This document shows positions 33,204-41,338 of a stretch of 64,000 nucleotides of DNA, in pieces; positions within the stretch are counted from its first letter, which is position 1, and every line of letters begins with the position of its first letter. The translations under genes and the position numbers were made by a program. Location of the stretch: the NCBI RefSeq assembly GCF_036867415.1, contig NZ_JBAJHU010000001.1, positions 620,001 through 684,000 on the forward strand, written 5' to 3'. The notes beneath the pieces were generated by a model. That model did not search any database. It was not told the origin of the DNA and was given only the letters and a program-made list of their open reading frames with translations. Source of the DNA: Rossellomorea sp036867415 (lineage in GTDB: Bacteria; Bacillota; Bacilli; Bacillales; Bacillaceae_B).

Positions 33204-33219
33204 ATTGGTATAGACAACT
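33204..33219 (+). promoter_or_regulatory. NagR-type operator in front of nagA
   Basis: ATTGGTATAGACAACT lies about 25 bp downstream of a TATAAT -10 element (33174-33179) and 58 bp before nagA, a position where the repressor would block transcription. Confidence 0.8.
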
Positions 33220-33276
33220 ATGCGTTCAAGATGATACAGTCAAACTAGATCATGATAATGGAAGGGAAGAGGAAAT

Positions 33277-34476
33277 ATGTTCACACGCCCTGTTAACTAT
33301 ATCATTCGAAATCAAAAAATTTATGCGCAAAATAAAGTCATTGATAATGGATTTATCAAAATAGAAAGCGGGACCATTTCAGAAGTAGGCGAAATGACCA
33401 GTCTCAAAAATGATGAAGGATTTACCGGGATCTCCCTGCCGAAGAACACATCGGTGATTCCCGGCATGATTGATGTCCACATTCATGGTGTCAACGGTGC
33501 AGATATAATGGATGCTACCTCAGAGGCACTTGACACGATGACGGTATCCTTACCAAAGGAAGGGACGACAAGCTTTCTCGCGACGACGATGACGGAGTCG
33601 AAAGAAAATATAGAAAAGGCGCTCGTCAGTACGGGAAATTATATCGATCGTCACCAAAAAACAGGAAGGGCAGAAATCCTCGGTATCCATTTAGAGGGTC
33701 CATTCATCAATAGCGGCAAAGCTGGAGCACAGCCTTTGCATCATATCGCAGTACCGTGTGTGGATACATTTGAAAGCTGGCAGGCGACTTCAGGAAATCA
33801 TATCAAGCTGGTGACACTGGCACCTGAAATGGACAAAGAGCATAGTCTCATCCAGCATTTGAAACAACAGGGGATCATAGCGTCGGCAGGTCATTCCAAT
33901 GCTTCTTATGATGAGATGGGTGAAGCGATCGACAAAGGTGTATCTCATGTAACGCATCTATTCAATCAGATGTCAGGCTTTCATCACCGTGAACCCGGAA
34001 TCGTTGGAGCAGCGTTCAATCGAGGGGAAGTAATGGTGGAGCTGATTGCTGATGGCATTCATGTCAGGCCGGAAGCGGTAGATATTGCCTTTAAGCAGAT
34101 CACAGGGGACAGAATGATTCTCATCACTGATTCCATGCGTGCAAAATGTCTGAAAAACGGTCAGTATGATCTTGGAGGTCAGATGGTAACCGTTAAGGAC
34201 GGCATGGCAATGTTAGACGAGGATACGCTCGCTGGTAGTGTGCTCGAGATGAAATCCGCCTTTAAGAATATCCAGAAATTTACCGGATGCCCGATAGAGG
34301 AAGCGATCAAGATTACTTCTGAAAACCCTGCTAAACAACTCGGCGTCTTCAACAGGAAAGGAAGCATAACTTGGGGTAAAGACGCCGATCTCGTCATTCT
34401 GGATGATCAACTGAACGTGTTTATGACGATTTGTAAAGGGGAAATTGCTTATGAAAGAGGGGTTGATGACGTGTGA
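33277..34476 (+). CDS. nagA: N-acetylglucosamine-6-phosphate deacetylase
   Basis: NagA removes acetate from GlcNAc-6-phosphate to give GlcN-6-phosphate. This 399-residue amidohydrolase shows the metal-binding IDVHIHG (H68, H70), the LEGPFIN motif, SAGHSNASYDEM, HLFNQMSGFHHREPG and the catalytic aspartate in LITDSMRAK. The start ATG follows GAAGAGGAAAT. It overlaps nagB by four bases. Input comes from the GlcNAc PTS gene at 49.2 kb and from MurQ at 28.7 kb. Confidence 0.96.
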   Translation: MFTRPVNYIIRNQKIYAQNKVIDNGFIKIESGTISEVGEMTSLKNDEGFTGISLPKNTSVIPGMIDVHIHGVNGADIMDATSEALDTMTVSLPKEGTTSFLATTMTESKENIEKALVSTGNYIDRHQKTGRAEILGIHLEGPFINSGKAGAQPLHHIAVPCVDTFESWQATSGNHIKLVTLAPEMDKEHSLIQHLKQQGIIASAGHSNASYDEMGEAIDKGVSHVTHLFNQMSGFHHREPGIVGAAFNRGEVMVELIADGIHVRPEAVDIAFKQITGDRMILITDSMRAKCLKNGQYDLGGQMVTVKDGMAMLDEDTLAGSVLEMKSAFKNIQKFTGCPIEEAIKITSENPAKQLGVFNRKGSITWGKDADLVILDDQLNVFMTICKGEIAYERGVDDV

Positions 34477-35213
34477 GAATCATTGAAGTGTCTGACTATA
34501 AGCAGATGAGTGTAAAAGCAGCACAGCACGTGATCGGTAAAATTATGAAATCGGATTGTCTGACCCTGGGTTTGGCAACCGGCGGGACCCCAACAGGACT
34601 ATACGGGGAACTCATTGAGGACCATCATGTGAACGGCACCTCCTACAAGTGTGTCAACTCCATTAATCTCGACGAATATATCGGACTCTCGAAGGAGGAT
34701 CCGAACAGCTATTTTCAATATATGTGCTCGAATCTGTTTTCACATATTGATATTGCCCTGGAGAATACGCATATCCCCTCCGGTATGGCCACAGACCTCC
34801 AAAAGGAATGCGATCGATATGAGAAATTGATTGAAGAGACTGGGGGTATCGACCTTCAGATTTTGGGAATCGGCGAAAACGGTCATATCGGATTCAACGA
34901 ACCAGGAACATCATTCCAATCAGGTACACATCTGGTGGAACTCACCGAATCGACAAGGGAAGCCAATGCCCGTTACTTTTCTTCAATTGATGAAGTGCCC
35001 CGTCAGGCCATTACGATGGGCATCTCTACCATCATGAAAAGCAGGGAAATCCTTCTGCTCGTTTCAGGAAAATCAAAGCAGGATGCCATGAAGAAACTCC
35101 TGGAGAATGAAGTAACAGAAAGTTTCCCTGCATCTATTCTCAGAAACCATCCCAACGTCACGATCATAGCGGACAAAGATGCATTAACAATGGTCCAGCA
35201 CCTTCACCGATAG
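34473..35213 (+). CDS. nagB: Glucosamine-6-phosphate deaminase
   Basis: NagB converts GlcN-6-phosphate to fructose-6-phosphate and ammonia, feeding glycolysis. The 246-residue protein carries LGLATGGTPTGLYGEL (phosphate loop), SINLDEYIGL with the catalytic aspartate and GIGENGHIGFNEPG with the catalytic histidine region. It begins at GTG 34473 inside the end of nagA (GTGA overlap) and ends in a terminator that overlaps its own stop codon. Length suits the short monomer-regulated Bacillus form, without the E. coli allosteric tail. Confidence 0.96.
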   Translation: MRIIEVSDYKQMSVKAAQHVIGKIMKSDCLTLGLATGGTPTGLYGELIEDHHVNGTSYKCVNSINLDEYIGLSKEDPNSYFQYMCSNLFSHIDIALENTHIPSGMATDLQKECDRYEKLIEETGGIDLQILGIGENGHIGFNEPGTSFQSGTHLVELTESTREANARYFSSIDEVPRQAITMGISTIMKSREILLLVSGKSKQDAMKKLLENEVTESFPASILRNHPNVTIIADKDALTMVQHLHR

Positions 35214-35230
35214 AGTGAGGGTGTTTTTTT
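35199..35230 (+). terminator. Terminator of nagAB, overlapping the nagB stop
   Basis: CACCTTCAC pairs with GTGAGGGTG, followed by seven Ts. Confidence 0.82.
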
Positions 35231-35342
35231 ATGTCCAATCCGATAGAAAATGACGGTTGAATAGATTAGTATAAAAGTAAGCTTATTACATATAAAAATT
35301 CTGACCATACTGGACTTACAAATCAAAAAGAGGTGAAGCAAC

Positions 35343-36389
35343 TTGTTCAAGGAAATGGATATTGATGAATTACTGAATTCAGAGAGCGATGAATTTGTCT
35401 TGGTTGATGTACGCTCCCCTTCAGAATATGAAGAAATGTCGATACCGGGAAGTTACAACATTCCCGTCTTCAACGATGAAGAAAGAGCGGAAGTAGGGAC
35501 CCTTTACAAACAAGTGAGCAAAGAGACTGCAACGGACAGAGGTCTTGAACTCTTTTCCGCAAAGCTCCCTGCCTTCATTAAGCAATTCAAGGAGCTCCCT
35601 GGTAAGAAAGTGGTGTACTGCTGGCGGGGAGGGATGAGAAGCAAAGCGGCAGCAACATTCCTCGATCTGATGGGGTTTGAGACGCACCGGATCAAGGGAG
35701 GGGTGCGAGCCTATCGCCGGTGGGTGATGAAGCAGCTTGAAACACTTGAAATGAAACCGAAAGCATTTGTCCTGAACGGGGGTACCGGTACAGGCAAGAC
35801 AGAAATTCTACACAGATTGCAAAGCGATAGAATTCCGGTCCTTGATATTGAAGGGCTTGCCAATCACCGAGGCTCTGTATTCGGAGGCATAGGTCTCGCA
35901 CCGCATAATCAGAAAACCTTTGACTCGCTCCTCGTCAGGGAGATCACTCGTCTTGAACAACACCCCTTTGTCATATTCGAAGCGGAAAGCAAACGCGTCG
36001 GCAAAGTTCAACTGCCTCCGTTTCTTTTGAATAAAAAAGAACAGGCGACGCACATCTTCATAGAGCTCCCTATTAAAGAAAGAGTCGCGCACCTCATGAA
36101 AGAATACCGGCTTCATGAGCATCATGAAGAATTCACACAAGCGTTCAGAAGAATAAAACGCCGTATTCACAGCCCGGTCGCAAATACAATCGAGGAAGAA
36201 CTGAAGAACGGAAATTACGAATATATCCTCGAACTGCTACTCGAATACTATTATGACCCCAGATACATCCATACTGCAGGAAAGTACGCAGAGGATCAGA
36301 AAATCATTTTGAAAGTGAATAGTATTGATGAGGCGTCAGAGAAAGTGAAAAGACTTCTTATAGATGAAAAGAATATAATTAGAGTGTAA
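35343..36389 (+). CDS. mnmH: tRNA 2-selenouridine synthase
   Basis: MnmH (SelU/YbbB) geranylates and/or selenates 2-thiouridine at the wobble base of some tRNAs. The 348-residue protein has an N-terminal rhodanese domain (1-125) with the active cysteine C93 in YCWRGGMRSKAAA and a C-terminal P-loop domain starting VLNGGTGTGKTE (143-154). The start is TTG 35343 after AGAGGTGA; ATG 35355 is an alternative. Selenation needs selenophosphate from SelD, which is not in this window, so the active chemistry here is uncertain. It appears monocistronic. Confidence 0.92.
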   Translation: MFKEMDIDELLNSESDEFVLVDVRSPSEYEEMSIPGSYNIPVFNDEERAEVGTLYKQVSKETATDRGLELFSAKLPAFIKQFKELPGKKVVYCWRGGMRSKAAATFLDLMGFETHRIKGGVRAYRRWVMKQLETLEMKPKAFVLNGGTGTGKTEILHRLQSDRIPVLDIEGLANHRGSVFGGIGLAPHNQKTFDSLLVREITRLEQHPFVIFEAESKRVGKVQLPPFLLNKKEQATHIFIELPIKERVAHLMKEYRLHEHHEEFTQAFRRIKRRIHSPVANTIEEELKNGNYEYILELLLEYYYDPRYIHTAGKYAEDQKIILKVNSIDEASEKVKRLLIDEKNIIRV

Positions 36390-36458
36390 ATTGAATGTTA
36401 GGTAAAAGACGATGGTAAAGTATCTGAATGAATAATCTTCATAAAGGCGGTGAAGAAG

Positions 36459-37856
36459 ATGGCGGAGGCGGTATTAGATGACGTTTTCCCTGGATTAAAT
36501 GGAAGTGAACAAAATCAATGGTTGAGAGCTGCAATTATGTCTATTCATGATGGAGTCCTCATTATTGATAAGGAAAGAATTGTAAGACTGATCAATCCTG
36601 AATATACAAGGATAACAGGGGTATCACCAGAAGAAATTATCGGGAAGGAGCTAAGGAGCGTTCGTCCCAAAGCACAGCTTGGAGAAACGTTGAAAGACGG
36701 CAGAACCAGAGTCGGTATATATCGGAAAGAAGGCGAAGTTGAGTACGTAGTCGATATGGCCCCAATTCTGCTGAATAATGAAATAATCGGTGCTGTTTCA
36801 ATATGTAAAGGGCTTACAGAGGTGCATAAGCTTTCGAAGGAACTAAAAAAGAATAAAGAAAAAATAAGTCAGTTAAAACAACAGATGAATTCACTATATG
36901 AAGCTAAATATACCTTTGAACAAATTATCGGTGTTAACGGAGGATTACAGGAAACCATACGCTTAGGGAGTAAGGCGGCCGAATCTGATTTACCGGTCCT
37001 CATTTCCGGAGAAAGCGGCACGGGTAAAGAACTTTTTGCGCAGGCAATTCATAACGCAAGCCATCGTTACGGAAGTCCTTTTGTTCCTGTGAATTGTGCA
37101 GCAATTCCTGCTTCATTAATTGAAAGCGAATTGTTTGGTTATGAGGAAGGTACATTTACAAGTGCTAAAAGGGGGGGCAAGATGGGTTTATTTGAAGTGG
37201 CAAATGAAGGAACCATTTTTCTTGATGAAATTGGCGAACTCACCTATGAACTCCAAGCCAAGCTTTTACGGGTTTTAGAAGAAAAGAAGGTACGCCGGGT
37301 AGGTTCAACAAGGGAAAAAGTAGTAAATGTAAGAGTTATAGCGGCAACAAATAGAGATTTGCATCAATTAATTGAAAAAAATCACTTTAGAGAAGATTTG
37401 TTTTACAGACTGAATGTATTGCATCTGCATCTAAAACCGCTTCGGGAAAGAAGGGAGGATATCCCTGAAATCATTCAGTCTATATTAGAAAAAAGCAATT
37501 ATAATAACCCTTCTAAATATATACTGGACGATGCTGCATTGAAAATACTTCAGGAACATGATTGGGTGGGCAATGTAAGAGAGCTTAAAAATGCATTGGA
37601 TTATGCGATTTGTATGACTGAAGATAGAGCCATCAAACCTCGGCATTTACCGGAATCTCTCTATAAAGAATCAATTGATGGGCAAATGATTAAATCTTTA
37701 AAAGAGACGATTGATGCAGCAGAAAGGGAGAAAATCATCTCCACCTTCAAACAATACGGATATGATCTTGAAGACAAAAAGAAAGTTGCAAAAGTATTGG
37801 GAGTCTCATTGGCTACCCTTTACAATAAAATGAAGAAGCACAGGATCAATCACTAG
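36459..37856 (+). CDS. Sigma-54-dependent activator (PAS-AAA+-Fis) with variant GTFTSA loop
   Basis: This 465-residue enhancer-binding protein has a PAS domain (about 20-125), a coiled linker (ELKKNKEKISQLKQQMNSLYE), an AAA+ domain with Walker A GESGTGKE (184-191) and Walker B GTIFLDEIGE, and a Fis-type HTH at the C-terminus (KKVAKVLGVSLATLYNKMKK). The sigma-54 contact loop reads GTFTSA (231-236) instead of the canonical GAFTGA. I use ATG 36459 after GGCGGTGA; GTG 36450 is also possible. It sits just upstream of a canonical sigma-54 promoter (38013) that heads the AtuA-CitMHS operon, which it probably controls. Its ligand is unknown. Confidence 0.9.
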   Translation: MAEAVLDDVFPGLNGSEQNQWLRAAIMSIHDGVLIIDKERIVRLINPEYTRITGVSPEEIIGKELRSVRPKAQLGETLKDGRTRVGIYRKEGEVEYVVDMAPILLNNEIIGAVSICKGLTEVHKLSKELKKNKEKISQLKQQMNSLYEAKYTFEQIIGVNGGLQETIRLGSKAAESDLPVLISGESGTGKELFAQAIHNASHRYGSPFVPVNCAAIPASLIESELFGYEEGTFTSAKRGGKMGLFEVANEGTIFLDEIGELTYELQAKLLRVLEEKKVRRVGSTREKVVNVRVIAATNRDLHQLIEKNHFREDLFYRLNVLHLHLKPLRERREDIPEIIQSILEKSNYNNPSKYILDDAALKILQEHDWVGNVRELKNALDYAICMTEDRAIKPRHLPESLYKESIDGQMIKSLKETIDAAEREKIISTFKQYGYDLEDKKKVAKVLGVSLATLYNKMKKHRINH

Positions 37857-37954
37857 TGGGATTCTAAGAAATTAGAAAAAGGATATTCTTCATTCCAATA
37901 ATTTAGAAAATTTTGTGAATGCGTTCGGTAAAGGGTTTGCAGAGAATCATTATT

Positions 37955-37976
37955 AATTTCTAAATTAGTAGAAATT
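37955..37976 (+). promoter_or_regulatory. Candidate activator (enhancer) site upstream of the sigma-54 promoter
   Basis: AATTTCTA-AATTAG-TAGAAATT is a perfect 8-bp-arm inverted repeat centred about 49 bp upstream of the -24 element, a usual place for an enhancer-binding protein. Further TAGAAA motifs lie at about 37870 and 37905. Confidence 0.5.
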
Positions 37977-37984
37977 CATTTTAG

Positions 37985-38011
37985 AAAACGCTTTCATTAA
38001 GCGTTTTTTTT
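37985..38011 (+). terminator. Terminator of the second sigma-54 activator gene
   Basis: AAACGCTT pairs with AAGCGTTT around a short loop, followed by several Ts. The same bases include a cre-like AGAAAACGCTTTCA (37983-37996, 13 of 14 matches), perhaps by chance. Confidence 0.75.
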
Positions 38012-38012
38012 A

Positions 38013-38029
38013 TTGGCACGAAAATTGCA
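38013..38029 (+). promoter_or_regulatory. Sigma-54 -24/-12 promoter of the AtuA-CitMHS operon
   Basis: TTGGCACGAAAATTGCA matches the full YTGGCACGRNNNTTGCW consensus. It lies about 100 bp upstream of the AtuA-like gene. Confidence 0.92.
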
Positions 38030-38132
38030 TAACGAATAAGTAGTAATAATTTTCTTATTCAAAAGAAAGGAGGATAAAAAAAGTCGCATTATTGGTTCAT
38101 GGAAAATCAAATTACTTACTGAGGTGTTAACA

Positions 38133-39458
38133 ATGTTGAAAATAGGCAGTGGTGCAGGTTTTTCAGGTGATCGTCTAGACCCTGCAGTGGACTTAGTGAA
38201 AAAAATAGATTTAGATTATTTAATGTTGGAATGTTTGGCTGAAAGAACAATAGCCATTGCACAGAAAGAAAAACTTCATGATCCTTCAAGGGGCTACGAT
38301 CCATTATTAGAAGAAAGAATGTATGCATTACTACCAGAATTAGACGTAAAACGGTTTAGAATCATTTCTAATATGGGTGCAGCAAACCCTAAGGCTGCAG
38401 CAATGAAAATAGTAGAAATTGCAGAAAAATTAAATATATCAATCAAAGTCGCTGCTGTAACGGGAGATGATGTGTTAAACAAGTTATCCGGCAGCTTTGC
38501 TCTGTTAGAAAATGAAAAGACGGTAAATGATATCACTCATAAAATTTCTGCTAATGCCTATCTCGGAGCAGACTCCATTCTTCCTGCATTAGAAAGTGAT
38601 GCAGATATCATTATCACTGGCAGGGTTGCAGATCCTTCACTTGCATTGGCGCCAATGATTCACCACTTTGGCTGGGACTTGGACAATTATGAATTACTTG
38701 GAAAAGGTACTGTCATCGGTCACCTATTAGAATGTGCAGGTCAAATTACAGGTGGTTACTTTGCTGATCCGGGGTTAAAAGAAGTACCGAATCTTGAAGA
38801 ACTCGGTTTTCCTTATGCAGCGATACATGCTGATGGAAGTGCCGTAATCACGAAGCCGGACAATACGGGGGGAGTGGTAAATCTTCAAACAGTCAAGGAG
38901 CAGCTGCTCTATGAAGTTCATGATCCAAGTCAATACATTACTCCAGATGTAAAGGCGGATTTTAGTACAGTATCATTAGAAGAAATTGCAAGGGACCAAG
39001 TACGGGTGACAGGCGGCAGTGGTAAAGAGAAGCCTGAAACCTACAAAGTATCTATTGGGTATCAGGCTGGCTTTATAGGGGAAGGAGAAATATCTTATGC
39101 GGGCAGTACTGCTATTGATAGAGCAAAGCTGGCAGAAGAAGTCATAAAAAAAAGGTTAGGCAATGCAGATGGCATAAATGAATTGAGGCTGGACTTAATT
39201 GGGGTTTCATCCATTCACAGAACATCATTTGATGAGTACAGACCTTATGAAGTCAGGTTGCGTGCAGCTGTTCTAGTTGAAAACGAAGTACTAGCAGAAA
39301 AAGTTGGTAACGAAATTGAAGCATTATATACGAACGGTCCATATGGAGGAGGAGGAGCCCGGAAAAAAGTTTCAGAGTGTATAGGAATTGTGTCCACCTT
39401 TCTTTCAAGAGAAATTGTTGATTTGGATAGAAAAGTAGAGGTGTTTAAAAATGACTAA
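38133..39458 (+). CDS. AtuA-family (DUF1446) protein
   Basis: This 441-residue protein belongs to the AtuA/DUF1446 family, named after acyclic terpene utilisation in Pseudomonas; the reaction of the family is poorly defined. Conserved stretches include GSGAGFSGDRLDPAV, ISNMGAANPKAA, DIIITGRVADPSLAL, GQITGGYFADPG and NGPYGGGGARKKV near the C-terminus. In other organisms an AtuA-like ferredoxin-fold domain is fused at the C-terminus; here it is the separate next gene, overlapping by 8 bp. It starts at ATG 38133 after GAGGTG. As the first gene after a sigma-54 promoter and upstream of a CitMHS carrier, it probably processes a carboxylic acid. Function inferred only. Confidence 0.82.
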   Translation: MLKIGSGAGFSGDRLDPAVDLVKKIDLDYLMLECLAERTIAIAQKEKLHDPSRGYDPLLEERMYALLPELDVKRFRIISNMGAANPKAAAMKIVEIAEKLNISIKVAAVTGDDVLNKLSGSFALLENEKTVNDITHKISANAYLGADSILPALESDADIIITGRVADPSLALAPMIHHFGWDLDNYELLGKGTVIGHLLECAGQITGGYFADPGLKEVPNLEELGFPYAAIHADGSAVITKPDNTGGVVNLQTVKEQLLYEVHDPSQYITPDVKADFSTVSLEEIARDQVRVTGGSGKEKPETYKVSIGYQAGFIGEGEISYAGSTAIDRAKLAEEVIKKRLGNADGINELRLDLIGVSSIHRTSFDEYRPYEVRLRAAVLVENEVLAEKVGNEIEALYTNGPYGGGGARKKVSECIGIVSTFLSREIVDLDRKVEVFKND

Positions 39459-39783
39459 AACGATAAAACTTTATGAGATTGCCCACAGCAGAACAGGGGA
39501 TAAAGGAAATATCATTAATTTGTCCCTTATTCCATACATTGAGAAAGATTATGAATTCCTTAAGGAAATTGTAACGGCAGAAAAAGTGAAAATGCACTTG
39601 AAAGATATAGTGATGGGTGAGGTTACAAGATATGAAGTCCCATCTATAAAGGCTTTTAATTTTGTATGCACAAACAGTCTGCTTGGAGGAGTGACGACTT
39701 CAGTTTCCCTGGATACTCACGGGAAAAGTTTCAGCAGTGCTCTTTTAGAGATGGAAGTGCAATTTCCAATTGAATGTGACTGA
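39451..39783 (+). CDS. AtuA-like ferredoxin-fold domain protein
   Basis: The 110-residue protein corresponds to the C-terminal domain of full-length AtuA proteins: KLYEIAHSRTGDKGNIINLSLIPY at the start and NFVCTNSLLGGVTTSVSLDTHGKSFSSALLEMEV at the end. It has no metal-binding cysteine pattern despite the fold name. The gene overlaps the AtuA-like gene by 8 bp and precedes the CitMHS transporter by 60 bp, so the pair is probably an obligate two-subunit enzyme of unknown reaction. Confidence 0.8.
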   Translation: MTKTIKLYEIAHSRTGDKGNIINLSLIPYIEKDYEFLKEIVTAEKVKMHLKDIVMGEVTRYEVPSIKAFNFVCTNSLLGGVTTSVSLDTHGKSFSSALLEMEVQFPIECD

Positions 39784-39842
39784 CTTTCTTGTTGCGGGAT
39801 GGGGAGTACTTGATATTGATTTGAAATTACAGGGGGAGAATT

Positions 39843-41132
39843 ATGTTATCATTATTCGGATTTTTAACAATAGCAGTCTTCTTATATCTTATTTTATCAA
39901 AGAGAGTTTCGGTTATTGTAGCGCTCATATTAGTTCCCTTAGTTTTTGCGCTGCTTGCAGGGTTTACAAAAGAATTAGGGAAGCTGATGCTGGATGGGAT
40001 TGTAGGTGTGGCACCGACAGGGATCATGTTAGGGTTCGCCATCTTGTTTTTTGGTGTTATGAATAATGCAGGATTGTTTGATCCAATCATCTCCAGAGTA
40101 TTAAGACTTGTAAAAGGGGACCCTTTAAAGATTGTAGTTGGAACTGCGGTAATTGCAATGCTTACGCATTTAGATGGATCGGGAGCCTCAACTTTTTTGA
40201 TTACCATTCCAGCACTATTACCTCTATATGAAAGACTCGGAATGAGCCGTCTTGTATTAGCCGGTATGGTTGCCCTCGGGGCAGGTGTAATGAATTTATT
40301 GCCGTGGGGTGGTCCGACAGCCAGAGCAGGTACGGCGTTAGATATTGATCCCGCAGTTATATTTAATCCATTGATTCCAGCCATGATAGCAGGGGTCATA
40401 TGGGTCTTGTTTGTTGCGTACTACCTGGGAAAAAAAGAGAGAAACAGAATTGGCATCCAAGATTTCCAATATGATTTCCAAAAAGAGTTGTCCAAAGATG
40501 AAATGAATATGAGAAAACCCGGATTATTCTGGTTTAATTTACTCTTGACCATCTTTACGATCATTGCCCTTATAAAAGTCTGGCTTCCTCTTCCTATTGT
40601 ATTCATGGTAGCATTCGCTATTGCTTTAATAGTTAACTACCGTAAGTCGGAAGAACAACAAGAACAAGTAAGACTTCAAGCTTTGGGTATGGTTACAGTA
40701 GTTTCAATTATTTTTGCTGCTGGTATTTTCACTGGCATTCTTTCAGGTACTGGAATGATTGAGGCTATGGCTCAGTCATTAGTAAGTATCATTCCTGAGG
40801 GGGTGGGTGGAGCGATGTCCATATTAGTGGCTGTTTTAGCAATGCCGCTTAGTTTATTGTTTACCCCGGATGCCTATTATTTTGGAGTCCTTCCGGTTCT
40901 TAGCGAGACAGCAAATATCTATGGGGTCGCTCCGGTAGAAATGGCACGGGCTTCAGTATTAGGACAAATGACAACAGGGTTCCCATTAAGTCCGTTAACA
41001 GCTTCTACATTTTTACTGATTGGATTGGCCAGAGTGGAATTGGCCGACCACCAGAAGTTCATTTTTAAATGGGCGTTTGGAACAACCATTGTAATGACAA
41101 TAGTTGCAATTATTACTGGGGTTATCATCTGA
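39843..41132 (+). CDS. CitMHS-family carboxylate transporter
   Basis: This 429-residue membrane protein has about 11-12 hydrophobic segments and belongs to the CitMHS (citrate-Mg2+:H+/citrate-Ca2+:H+ symporter) family: DGSGASTFLITIPALLPLYERLGMSR, GVMNLLPWGGPTARAGTAL and TPDAYYFGVLPVLSETA are typical. Family members import metal-complexed citrate; here the co-operonic AtuA pair suggests citrate or a related, perhaps branched or methylated, polycarboxylate. The start follows GGGGGAGAATT. A terminator follows. The family is sure; the substrate is not. Confidence 0.9.
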   Translation: MLSLFGFLTIAVFLYLILSKRVSVIVALILVPLVFALLAGFTKELGKLMLDGIVGVAPTGIMLGFAILFFGVMNNAGLFDPIISRVLRLVKGDPLKIVVGTAVIAMLTHLDGSGASTFLITIPALLPLYERLGMSRLVLAGMVALGAGVMNLLPWGGPTARAGTALDIDPAVIFNPLIPAMIAGVIWVLFVAYYLGKKERNRIGIQDFQYDFQKELSKDEMNMRKPGLFWFNLLLTIFTIIALIKVWLPLPIVFMVAFAIALIVNYRKSEEQQEQVRLQALGMVTVVSIIFAAGIFTGILSGTGMIEAMAQSLVSIIPEGVGGAMSILVAVLAMPLSLLFTPDAYYFGVLPVLSETANIYGVAPVEMARASVLGQMTTGFPLSPLTASTFLLIGLARVELADHQKFIFKWAFGTTIVMTIVAIITGVII

Positions 41133-41215
41133 TACTTATGAAACGACAAACCCTGTCGAATACATTTTATTTATTTCCTGGAAAATGTCGAATTTGATAA
41201 AAAATGTAGTATATT

Positions 41216-41250
41216 CCTATCTCTTTTAGGCCGAAGAGATAGGTTTTTTA
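41216..41250 (+). terminator. Terminator of the AtuA-CitMHS operon
   Basis: CCTATCTCTT pairs with AAGAGATAGG, followed by TTTTTT. Confidence 0.88.
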
Positions 41251-41267
41251 TGTGCTAAGCTGGTTCC

Positions 41268-41312
41268 GGCTGGTGATTGAAGTGCAAGACGAAGACGCCA
41301 TCGGGAGAAGTG
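41268..41312 (+). repeat. Solo fragment of the composite repeat arm (copy C)
   Basis: GGTGATTGAAGTGCAAGACGAAGAC and the following GGGAGAAGT closely match the left inner arm of the composite repeats at 9778 and 52410. Neither outer end is present, so it is a decayed or partial copy. Confidence 0.65.
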
Positions 41313-41338
41313 ACCAAAGTAAAACTATAAAGAAAATA

